6,330 nucleotides of DNA from contig CAIQJW010000063.1 in the NCBI GenBank assembly GCA_903872255.1, forward strand, positions 1 to 6,330, read 5' to 3'. Positions 1 to 5,492 of this stretch are shown here, in pieces. This DNA is from an uncultured delta proteobacterium (GTDB lineage Bacteria; Desulfobacterota; Syntrophorhabdia; Syntrophorhabdales; Syntrophorhabdaceae). A program made the translations under genes and the position numbers. The notes beneath the pieces are model-generated. The model was given only the letters and a program-made list of their open reading frames with translations, had not been told where the DNA came from and searched no databases. Positions within the stretch are counted from its first letter, which is position 1; each line of letters opens with the position of its first letter.

Positions 1-120
1 CCCGTGGTCGCTCAAGAAATTGAGCCATATGTCAAACCCGTCGCGGGCGAGCGCCATGGCAACGGCCGCGCCGATCCCTTTACTGCCGCCTGTGATCAAT
101 GCGATCTTACGTTTATCCAT
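1..120 (-). CDS. fabG: FabG-like 3-oxoacyl-ACP reductase (SDR family), N-terminal 40 codons only
   Basis: This is the 5' part of a short-chain dehydrogenase/reductase; the rest lies beyond the left edge. The visible 40 residues start MDKRKIALITGGSKGIG, giving the first Rossmann strand and the glycine-rich TGGSKGIG cofactor loop (residues 10-17), followed by helix A and a second strand ending DIWLNF. The family uses NAD(P)H, usually NADPH in FabG, to reduce 3-oxoacyl-ACP to 3-hydroxyacyl-ACP. The catalytic Ser-Tyr-Lys residues are not in the window. The ATG at 120 is chosen because it begins the canonical SDR strand and follows AAGGTG (133-128) by 7 nt. It is divergent from the radical SAM gene and probably heads a leftward operon. 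The SDR fold is near certain. The FabG function is inferred from the ketosynthase and ACP nearby, and another SDR role is possible. Confidence 0.82.
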   Translation of the reverse strand, partial: MDKRKIALITGGSKGIGAAVAMALARDGFDIWLNFLSDHG

Positions 121-163
121 GGGAGTTCACCTTACGCTATCGACCTTAAAAAAGAGACGCTAC

Positions 164-195
164 CGCCATCTGCAGACTGCGATGTCTGCACGGCG
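164..195 (-). repeat. Inverted repeat / potential hairpin in the leader of the FabG-like gene
   Basis: TGCAGAC (171-177) and GTCTGCA (184-190) form a perfect 7-bp inverted repeat around a 6-nt centre. Outside it, CGCC (164-167) can pair with GGCG (192-195) across a small 3x1 internal loop, giving an 11-bp stem. It lies between the proposed leftward promoter and the start at 120, so it would be in the 5' leader of that mRNA, or could be a DNA operator. A run of six T follows on the minus strand (153-148), but about 10 nt after the stem, which is too far for a standard intrinsic terminator. Confidence 0.6.
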
Positions 196-203
196 ATGTT
201 TCA

Positions 204-232
204 TTATTATCGAGCTCAACCATTTATATCAA
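204..232 (-). promoter_or_regulatory. Candidate sigma70-type promoter for the FabG-like gene
   Basis: On the minus strand TTGATA (232-227) is a good -35 match. It is followed at 17 bp by TAATAA (209-204), a weak -10, or at 15 bp by GATAAT (211-206), a better -10 with a short spacer. The block lies 84 nt or more upstream of the start at 120 in an AT-rich region and overlaps the inverted repeat at 225-246, which could be an operator. The call rests on consensus matching only. Confidence 0.35.
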
Positions 233-246
233 CAATGATATATTGT
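225..246. repeat. Two interleaved inverted repeats at the leftward -35 region
   Basis: TATATCA (225-231) and TGATATA (236-242) form a 7-bp inverted repeat around ACAA. ACAAT (232-236) and ATTGT (242-246) form a second 5-bp repeat around GATAT, so the two repeats share bases. They cover the proposed -35 of the leftward promoter, a usual place for a repressor site. AT-rich DNA makes short palindromes by chance, so the operator reading is tentative. Confidence 0.4.
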
Positions 247-299
247 AAATCCGCGGTGCACTCATGATCTCTTATTCAACCTCAGCATATAAGATAAAG

Positions 300-341
300 A
301 AGGGGAGATTGAATGGTTTTCAAGACCCGGCCATTCCCCTT
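300..341. repeat. Bulged inverted repeat
   Basis: AAGGGGA (300-306) pairs with TCCCCTT (335-341), and ATGG (313-316) with CCAT (331-334). The left arm has a 6-nt bulge, GATTGA (307-312), giving an 11-bp interrupted stem. A competing small hairpin pairs TTGAA (309-313) with TTCAA (319-323). No T-run follows on the plus strand. It is a possible structured leader or regulatory site of unknown role. Confidence 0.4.
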
Positions 342-375
342 GAGCGTGGGCTGATCTATGATCCGGTTTGACCTG

Positions 376-392
376 ATTCCGTTTTCAGGAAT
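376..392. repeat. Short inverted repeat
   Basis: ATTCC (376-380) and GGAAT (388-392) form a 5-bp inverted repeat around a 7-nt centre (GTTTTCA). The half-site spacing equals that of the repeat at 446-466, but the half-site sequences differ. It is short enough to be chance and is recorded only because it lies in the shared regulatory region. Confidence 0.25.
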
Positions 393-445
393 ATTATCAA
401 AAAGCACTTCTTTTAGCAAATACCATCTGATGCACTGTTAATACC

Positions 446-466
446 GTCAAGGCTAATTTCCTTGAC
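446..466. promoter_or_regulatory. Perfect 7-bp inverted repeat, candidate operator for the radical SAM-ketosynthase operon
   Basis: GTCAAGG (446-452) and CCTTGAC (460-466) are perfect inverted half-sites separated by 7 nt (CTAATTT). Centre-to-centre spacing is 14 bp, not far from one and a third helical turns, and the right half-site overlaps a TTGACT that could be the -35 of the rightward promoter. That arrangement suits binding of a dimeric repressor. No regulator gene is in the window, so the protein is unknown. A hairpin in an RNA leader is the alternative if transcription starts further upstream. Confidence 0.45.
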
Positions 467-488
467 TAACCGGAAACAGATATATTAT
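462..488 (+). promoter_or_regulatory. Candidate promoter for the radical SAM-ketosynthase operon
   Basis: TTGACT (462-467, five of six to the -35 consensus) is followed 15 bp later by TATTAT (483-488, five of six to the -10 consensus). The spacer is shorter than the ideal 17 bp, and the surrounding AT-rich run offers other -10 choices. It would give a leader of about 100 nt before the start at 596. It overlaps the inverted repeat at 446-466. Confidence 0.35.
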
Positions 489-595
489 TGTAACCTGAAA
501 TAACAGATAAAACGCTAAATAATCAATACTTAGCCGGTTTTCGTCCCTGAGAATAAACTGGAATATATGGCATATGTCCCGGACAGAAAGAGAGT

Positions 596-1891
596 ATGAA
601 GGTCCTTCTTGTTAATCCCCCCAATTGCGGACGCAGTATACCCGAGGAGCAGTACGGCCTTGACTCTTTGAAACTGGTCCTGCGGGCAGAACCCCTATGC
701 CTTGAGGCACTGGCAGGCAATCTCGACGCAGAGGAAGTGATGATAGTCGACCTCAAGGCAAGGCCGGGCACCTTCAGAGACGTCCTTGCCGACTTTGCCC
801 CCGATGTCGTTGGTATCACGGGTGTTACCTGCGAGGCAAACACCGTCGTCAAGCTGGCATCTGAGGTGAAGGAGACCGTGAACGCCGCCGTTGTTGTCGG
901 TGGCGTGCATGCCAGCAACGACCCGTCTTTCTTTAACAAACAAGACATTGATTACATAGTCGTGGGCCTCGGCAAGTTGAGCTTTAAGGAACTGTTGACG
1001 GCCATTGCGTCGGGCAGGACTGCCCACGATATCCCGGGCGTTGCGAAAACCAGGCCGGGCACCGGGCTTGCCTTCACCCGGCGCGTATATTCACGGGATG
1101 ACCTTGCAGAAGAAAGTCCTCCCCGGTATGACCTTACGAATAAGTACCGCGATGACTATGTCATGCAGCCGTTCGGGTTTAGCCTCGGTCTCGTCTCCAC
1201 GGCTTTCGGCTGTCCCCATCGCTGTTCCTTCTGCTCGATCGAGGGCATAACCGGCGGCCGTTATCTCACGCACGATCCGGAGACGATCATCCGCGATATC
1301 GGATTGCTAGGCGGTGCCCCGGTGATACGCCTCGTCGACGCCAACACCTTTGGTAATGTCGCGCACTCCAGGATGCTCTGTCAAAGGATAAGGGAGTCGG
1401 GAATCAACAAAGGTTTTGTTGCCGACGTGCGTTCCGACACGGTGGTCCGTCACCCGGACCTTTTCCGCGAATGGAAGGCCGCCGGGCTGCGCTCCGTGAT
1501 CGTCGGTTTTGAAGAGATAGACGACAAAAGGCTCGGGGCGATGGAAAAGGCAAACACGGCAGCCATCAATTCCGAGGCCATAGCAATACTTCACGATACG
1601 GGCATTACCATCATCGGTGATTTTATTGTCTCACCCGATTACGGTGAACAACAATTCCGGAACCTGAAGGACTATCTGGATAAAAACCCCGTGGACCTGC
1701 CCATGATCTCCATACTGACACCTCTTCCCGGTACACCGCTTTATGAGTCCATGAAGGAACATATAACCATCCACGACCTGGATTACTACACCCTTACCAA
1801 CGCTGTCGTGCCTGTCAGGATGGACGAGAAGGCATTTTATCAGAACTATGCGGACCTGATGATATCGGGCCATGCAAGGGCAAAACTATAA
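596..1891 (+). CDS. B12-binding domain / radical SAM enzyme, lipid-biosynthesis type
   Basis: A 431-residue cytoplasmic enzyme of the cobalamin-binding radical SAM class. Residues 1-150 look like the Rossmann-type B12-binding domain: MKVLLVNPPN at the start, DVVGITGVTCEAN (70-82) and VVVGGVHAS (99-107). No DxHxxG motif is present, so any cobalamin would bind without a lower protein histidine, as in most members of the class. The radical SAM core follows, with CPHRCSFC at 206-213 supplying Cys206, Cys210 and Cys213 for the 4Fe-4S cluster that cleaves S-adenosylmethionine; VRSD (278-281), GFEEID (304-309) and TPLPGTPLY (375-383) are typical core segments. The usual GEGE at the end of the B12 domain is GLGK here (124-127). 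The ATG at 596 is preceded by a purine-rich AGAAAGAGAG. The ketosynthase gene follows after 16 nt, so a shared operon is likely. Relatives act in methylation, rearrangement and ring formation in lipid and natural-product pathways; the reaction here is not known. Confidence 0.88.
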   Translation: MKVLLVNPPNCGRSIPEEQYGLDSLKLVLRAEPLCLEALAGNLDAEEVMIVDLKARPGTFRDVLADFAPDVVGITGVTCEANTVVKLASEVKETVNAAVVVGGVHASNDPSFFNKQDIDYIVVGLGKLSFKELLTAIASGRTAHDIPGVAKTRPGTGLAFTRRVYSRDDLAEESPPRYDLTNKYRDDYVMQPFGFSLGLVSTAFGCPHRCSFCSIEGITGGRYLTHDPETIIRDIGLLGGAPVIRLVDANTFGNVAHSRMLCQRIRESGINKGFVADVRSDTVVRHPDLFREWKAAGLRSVIVGFEEIDDKRLGAMEKANTAAINSEAIAILHDTGITIIGDFIVSPDYGEQQFRNLKDYLDKNPVDLPMISILTPLPGTPLYESMKEHITIHDLDYYTLTNAVVPVRMDEKAFYQNYADLMISGHARAKL

Positions 1892-1892
1892 T

Positions 1893-1898
1893 GAGGTG
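1893..1898 (+). promoter_or_regulatory. Ribosome binding site that decides the ketosynthase start
   Basis: GAGGTG sits 9 nt before the ATG at 1908, just after the radical SAM stop codon (1889-1891). The earlier in-frame ATG at 1872 lies inside the radical SAM gene and has no such site, so the start at 1908 is preferred. Confidence 0.7.
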
Positions 1899-1907
1899 CA
1901 AAATTTG

Positions 1908-3068
1908 ATGGATGTTTATATAACGGACCTTTCGGCATTTCTTCCCAACAAACCTGTATCAAATGACGAGATCGAAAAGATCATAGGTTCCGTGGACAGT
2001 CATGTCCCTACAAGGATCAAAAAGATCGTCCTTAAGAGCAACGGTATTCAAACACGGTATTATGCCGTTGACCCCGAGACGGGCAAACCTACCCATACCA
2101 ACGCTGAACTCACTGCCGAAGCGGCGCGTCGTTTAAGGCCGTACGATGGTTTTTCCCTCAATGACATTGAGTGCCTCGCCTGCGGAACCGCGACCCCCGA
2201 CCAGCTCATTCCCGGCCATGGCCTGATGGTCCATGGAGAATTACACAGCGGGCCCTGCGAAGTGGTCAGCACGGCGAGCGTCTGTATATCGGGCATGGCA
2301 GCATTGAAGTACGCATATATGAGCGTGGCCCTCGGCCTTTCGAAAAACGCCGTTGCAACGGGGTCTGACATGGCGTCACCCTCTTTAAGGCCATGGCTCT
2401 ACAACGCGGTCGCCACAGACAGAAAGAAGGCCGGGGGACTCGAGATCGAGGAGCCGGTGCCGCTTTTTGACACGGTGTTCCTGAGATGGATGCTTTCCGA
2501 CGGTGCCGGCGCGGCATTCCTGACGGGGGACCTGGGCGCCGAAAGGCCTGCCCTGAGAATAGACTGGATCGAAAATATTTCCTTTGCCGGCGAGTTCGAT
2601 ACCTGCATGTATTCCGGTGCGAAAAAGAATGCCAACGGCTCTCTGACGGGATGGCGCGACTACCCTTCCCCCGAAGAGGCCGCCCGTGAAGGGGTCTTTC
2701 TCATACGGCAGGATGTCAAGCTTTTAAACCGTGATATCATGAAGGTTTCCGTGGAAAAAGCGCTGCCCCTTGTCGTCAAGAAACACGGCCTTTCGCCCTC
2801 TGAGGTCGATTGGCTCCTGCCCCACTACTCGTCGGATTACTTCAGGCAGGAGTATTATGACCACCTGAAAGATTTCGGGTTTGAGATCCCCTACGAAAAA
2901 TGGTTCACAAATTTGACCTATAAGGGGAATACAGGCGCGGCGTCAATGTACATCATCATGGAAGAGATCTTCCACTCGGGCAGACTTACAAAAGGTGACC
3001 GGATCCTCTGTTATATTCCCGAGAGCGGAAGATTTTCAGTATGCTATGTAATGCTCACCGTGGTGTAG
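1908..3068 (+). CDS. KAS III-like beta-ketoacyl synthase, StlD/DarB-like
   Basis: A 386-residue thiolase-fold condensing enzyme, longer than the usual FabH of about 320 residues. The catalytic triad is visible: Cys126 in STASVCISGMAAL, His306 in WLLPHYSSD and Asn341 in YKGNTGAAS. LSDGAGAAFL (197-206) is the conserved glycine-rich core strand. Such enzymes load an acyl group on the cysteine and condense it with a second acyl or malonyl thioester. The opening MDVYITDLSAFLPN, the insertion around 160-195 and the ending PESGRFSVCYVMLTVV resemble my recollection of the StlD/DarB ketosynthases, which join two acyl chains en route to dialkylresorcinols and stilbenes; this subgroup call is weaker than the KAS III call. 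The start at 1908 is chosen for its ribosome site and because homologues begin at this motif. The last 25 bp overlap the convergent ACP gene. Confidence 0.87.
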   Translation: MDVYITDLSAFLPNKPVSNDEIEKIIGSVDSHVPTRIKKIVLKSNGIQTRYYAVDPETGKPTHTNAELTAEAARRLRPYDGFSLNDIECLACGTATPDQLIPGHGLMVHGELHSGPCEVVSTASVCISGMAALKYAYMSVALGLSKNAVATGSDMASPSLRPWLYNAVATDRKKAGGLEIEEPVPLFDTVFLRWMLSDGAGAAFLTGDLGAERPALRIDWIENISFAGEFDTCMYSGAKKNANGSLTGWRDYPSPEEAAREGVFLIRQDVKLLNRDIMKVSVEKALPLVVKKHGLSPSEVDWLLPHYSSDYFRQEYYDHLKDFGFEIPYEKWFTNLTYKGNTGAASMYIIMEEIFHSGRLTKGDRILCYIPESGRFSVCYVMLTVV

Positions 3069-3346
3069 CTTGAGGCTCCCCTGATGTAGTCAGCAACTGT
3101 CCTTACGGACCTGAAGATCACCCGGCTTGATTCATCCACGCCGATCCTCAGGTGATACCTCTTCTCCAAGACCACGGCAATCTCGACGGCATCGAGCGAG
3201 TCGAGACCGAGGACAGAGTCCGGGCCTATGAGCGGGTCATCAGGGGATAAGTCATCGGGCAAGGGATCAGGCACCTTGCACACGTCGACGATCATCTCCA
3301 ATAATTCTTGCTCGAGTTCCAATCCTTTTTCTTCAAAAAGCTTCAT
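3044..3346 (-). CDS. Acyl carrier protein (phosphopantetheine-binding)
   Basis: A 100-residue discrete acyl carrier protein. The attachment site for the 4'-phosphopantetheine arm is Ser50 in GLDSLDAVEIAVVLEK, the conserved DSL at the start of helix II. Helix I is about residues 9-24, a very acidic loop (DDLSPDDP, 31-38) precedes the site, and the helix IV region VRTVADYIR (81-89) closes the fold. Housekeeping AcpP is about 78 residues; this one has a longer N-terminus and an 11-residue tail after the last helix. It is last in the minus-strand operon, 18 nt after the permease gene, with only a weak ribosome site (GAGCGAG). Its 3' end lies inside the convergent ketosynthase gene. It is probably a dedicated carrier for the local ketosynthase, reductase and BtrH-like protein rather than the general fatty-acid ACP. 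Confidence 0.88.
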   Translation of the reverse strand: MKLFEEKGLELEQELLEMIVDVCKVPDPLPDDLSPDDPLIGPDSVLGLDSLDAVEIAVVLEKRYHLRIGVDESSRVIFRSVRTVADYIRGASSYTTVSIT

Positions 3347-3364
3347 TGCCGCTCGCTCTGGTCA

Positions 3365-4720
3365 TTATTGTATACGTGTTCGTCCCCTCTGAGACATATA
3401 AAACCATGCAATGAGGGTCGTGGTCACGAAAAAAAGCAACATCAATAGAGTGTCGGGAAGAACTGACCTGACAGTGCCTCCCCGGACAAAGACCTCCTGG
3501 AACGCCCTTAGCCCCCACGAAAGGGGAGAAACAACGCTGATGCTCTGCATGACCTTCGGCATTACATAAACAGGCACCATGACCCCGCCGAGGGCGGCGC
3601 AGATCACCACCGAAACGGCGCCGAACATCGAGGCCTGTTCATAGGTCCGGGCGACAGTGCCAAGGAGAATGCCATAACCCGACGCGGCGAGACCTGCGCT
3701 CACGGTGATGAGGACAAGAGCGGCAGGCGCCGACCCCACATTAAGGACGGGGGCCCCGAAAATGGGGAGCACAAACCTGCCGATCGCCATGATAAGGGCA
3801 AACTGGACCATGCAGATGATCAGGTAGGAAATGATCTTGCCGGATATCATGGTGAGATACGACAGGGGCATGACAAGAAGGCGGGTAAGCATACCGGTTT
3901 GCCGCTCCCTGATAAGAGAGCCTGCCAGGGGAACAACGATGAAAAACATGCCGAATAGCGTCCAGGCGGGGACATTCTGCTGGACCGTGTTGGGCCTAAG
4001 AACCGGCCGCCCGTATTGGGCCGTCTTTTCCTCAACGACGATGATCGGCGTGCTGTCCCATTCGATGCGGGCACCGGGAACCATTTTCCGGCTCTCCTCC
4101 GACCAGAGGGGACCCATCGCTTTTTTAGCCGCCGCCGTGAGGTGTACCGGAAGCACTTCCGAGAAGACCCGCATCTTTTCCTTCATCTCAATGCCCATGA
4201 TCACTTTCTCGAACAGGCTGGCCAAACCCAGACGGAGGGTCTCGCTCAAGGCCGGGTCAAAATAGATAAGAAACCGGGGGGCCTCATCCCGGGGCCGTTC
4301 TTTTCTGACTGACGCCTTTGCGGAACCTGTCGACAGCGAGTTTTCCACCGCCTCCCGCGCCTTTTTCGTGAAAGCCTTCGTCGTGCCCTCGGGTATAACG
4401 ACGGCACATTGAAAATTGCCTTTTGCAACGGCCAGCTTCGCCGTTTCAACATCGATCTGCTTTCCGGCGATCTCCTTCACTATTGTGACCGCATCGGATT
4501 TCCTTATGATCTCCTCCATCTGGCGGCCCACCGTGCCGCCGTCCCTGTCAAGGAATAGCACATGTGTTTTTGTTTCACCCATGGACTTGAGGACATTCTC
4601 CTGAACAAGGGTTACAACGATAACAAGCACAACGGGCATAAGGAATATGACGAGAAGGCCGCCACGGTCCCGGCAAAGGAGGAGAAGTTCTTTTCTGACG
4701 CATGACCATATTTTCAGCAT
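3365..4720 (-). CDS. ABC-2 type transporter permease
   Basis: A 451-residue inner-membrane permease of the ABC-2 exporter class. The pattern is one N-terminal membrane segment (about 21-39), a large hydrophilic, presumably periplasmic domain (about 40-250), then five further segments (about 253-271, 294-314, 331-357, 367-387 and 421-442). The segment SPLSWGLRAFQEVF (398-411) before the last helix is typical of ABC-2 permeases. The amphipathic start (VRKELLLLCRDRG) is the usual interface helix on the cytoplasmic side. The ATPase gene ends 7 nt upstream, so the two form one exporter, most likely two copies of each subunit. The ribosome site GAGGG lies 12 nt before the start, rather far, so translation may be coupled to the ATPase. 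The substrate is not shown by sequence; neighbours suggest a lipid-like or acylated product. Confidence 0.88.
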   Translation of the reverse strand: MLKIWSCVRKELLLLCRDRGGLLVIFLMPVVLVIVVTLVQENVLKSMGETKTHVLFLDRDGGTVGRQMEEIIRKSDAVTIVKEIAGKQIDVETAKLAVAKGNFQCAVVIPEGTTKAFTKKAREAVENSLSTGSAKASVRKERPRDEAPRFLIYFDPALSETLRLGLASLFEKVIMGIEMKEKMRVFSEVLPVHLTAAAKKAMGPLWSEESRKMVPGARIEWDSTPIIVVEEKTAQYGRPVLRPNTVQQNVPAWTLFGMFFIVVPLAGSLIRERQTGMLTRLLVMPLSYLTMISGKIISYLIICMVQFALIMAIGRFVLPIFGAPVLNVGSAPAALVLITVSAGLAASGYGILLGTVARTYEQASMFGAVSVVICAALGGVMVPVYVMPKVMQSISVVSPLSWGLRAFQEVFVRGGTVRSVLPDTLLMLLFFVTTTLIAWFYMSQRGRTRIQ

Positions 4721-4727
4721 CGATCGA

Positions 4728-5492
4728 TCAATCCCTCAATTGTTTCCCTGTAAGGGCGATAAAAAGCTCCTCCAGGTTGGTTGAGGAGGGGTCACGGCTA
4801 AGAAGGCCCTGAGGCGTTCCCTCTGCGATGACTTCGCCTGCGTCCATGATCACAACGTACGAACAGAGCAACTCCGCTTCCCTCATATAATGCGTTGTAT
4901 AGACCATGGTGGTTTTGTCCTTCAAGGTAGCGAGCCTTTCAAGGATGAGATTCCGGGATTGCGGATCAATGCCCACGGTCGGCTCGTCAAGAAAAAGGAC
5001 CTTTGGCTCGTGGATGAGACCGGCGGCGAGATTGGCCCGCCGTTTCATCCCGCCGGACAAGGTGAAGACCTTCTGGTCCAGGTTTCCCTCGAGCCCGACA
5101 AACTCGGCACATTCGTTGGTCCTGAGTTCAAGCTCCTTACCCCTTAAACCATAGATCCGTCCGAAAAACCCGAGGTTCTCCCGGACGGAAAGGTCCGCGT
5201 AAAGAGCGATGTCCTGGGGAACATAGCCGATAAGCTTCTTGGCGTGGCGGGGGTATTTCACGGCATCGATCCCGCAGACGGTAACGGACCCGCTTGTCGG
5301 CTTGAGGAAGGTGTTCATGACGGAGATCGCCGTCGTCTTCCCGGCTCCGTTCGGACCAAGAAGGCCGAAGATCTGGCCTTCGCCGATTGACAGGGTCAGT
5401 CCGTTAAGGGCCGGCTGGCCTGCCCCTCGGTAAACCTTGACAAGATGATCAGTTATGAGGATTTCCCCTCTGCAGGGTCCCGCGTCGTTCAT
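4728..5492 (-). CDS. ABC transporter ATP-binding protein (ABC-2 exporter partner)
   Basis: A complete 254-residue nucleotide-binding subunit with all expected motifs: Walker A GPNGAGKT (46-53), Q-loop Gln93 in YVPQD, signature LSGGM (145-149), Walker B VLFLDEP (165-171) with catalytic Glu170, D-loop GIDP and switch His201 in TTHYM. It would hydrolyse ATP at the cytoplasmic face to drive the permease encoded directly downstream. Its type resembles the drug- and lipid-export ATPases paired with ABC-2 permeases (DrrA/CcmA-like). Its ATG overlaps the stop of the BtrH-like gene as ATGA (5489-5492), and no strong ribosome site precedes it, so translational coupling is likely. No key residue is missing. 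Confidence 0.93.
   Translation of the reverse strand: MNDAGPCRGEILITDHLVKVYRGAGQPALNGLTLSIGEGQIFGLLGPNGAGKTTAISVMNTFLKPTSGSVTVCGIDAVKYPRHAKKLIGYVPQDIALYADLSVRENLGFFGRIYGLRGKELELRTNECAEFVGLEGNLDQKVFTLSGGMKRRANLAAGLIHEPKVLFLDEPTVGIDPQSRNLILERLATLKDKTTMVYTTHYMREAELLCSYVVIMDAGEVIAEGTPQGLLSRDPSSTNLEELFIALTGKQLRD

Larger units (their letters stand above)
121..595. other. Divergent AT-rich intergenic regulatory region
   Basis: This 475-bp stretch separates the leftward FabG-like gene from the rightward radical SAM gene, and I see no convincing coding sequence in it. It is clearly richer in A and T than the flanking genes, above all at 197-260 and 380-530. It holds several inverted repeats (164-195, 225-246, 300-341, 376-392, 446-466) and plausible promoters for both directions. 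The reading is a two-way control region with operator or leader structures. Only the repeats and base composition are seen directly; their function is inferred. Confidence 0.7.

Noticed and set aside
148..195. Intrinsic terminator on the minus strand
   Set aside because: The T-run is about 10 nt from the stem and the structure precedes a gene start rather than following a gene.
4..267. Plus-strand reading frames at 4-267 and 20-238
   Set aside because: They lie antisense to the FabG-like start and run into AT-rich intergenic DNA; the peptides show no recognisable motif and no ribosome site was evident.
121..595. tRNA, riboswitch, CRISPR or insertion-sequence remnant in the intergenic region
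   Set aside because: I found no cloverleaf, no B12-box-like or other known riboswitch core, no direct repeat array and no transposase fragment. A covariance-model search would be the decisive test.
523..948. Minus-strand reading frame of 141 codons
   Set aside because: It is antisense to the well-supported radical SAM gene, has low-complexity Ser/Thr/Ala-rich composition and no family motif.
1872..1907. Earlier ATG for the ketosynthase
   Set aside because: It overlaps the radical SAM gene by 20 nt, lacks a ribosome site and adds 12 residues before the conserved MDVYITDLSAFLPN start; GAGGTG before 1908 fits better.
3831..4265. Plus-strand reading frame of 144 codons
   Set aside because: It is antisense to the ABC-2 permease, whose membrane pattern and operon position are convincing; the peptide resembles no family I know.
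4721..4730. Overlapping CGATCGATC palindrome between the ATPase and permease genes
   Set aside because: It is a short GATC-type repeat across a tight gene junction with no other sign of function; chance is sufficient.
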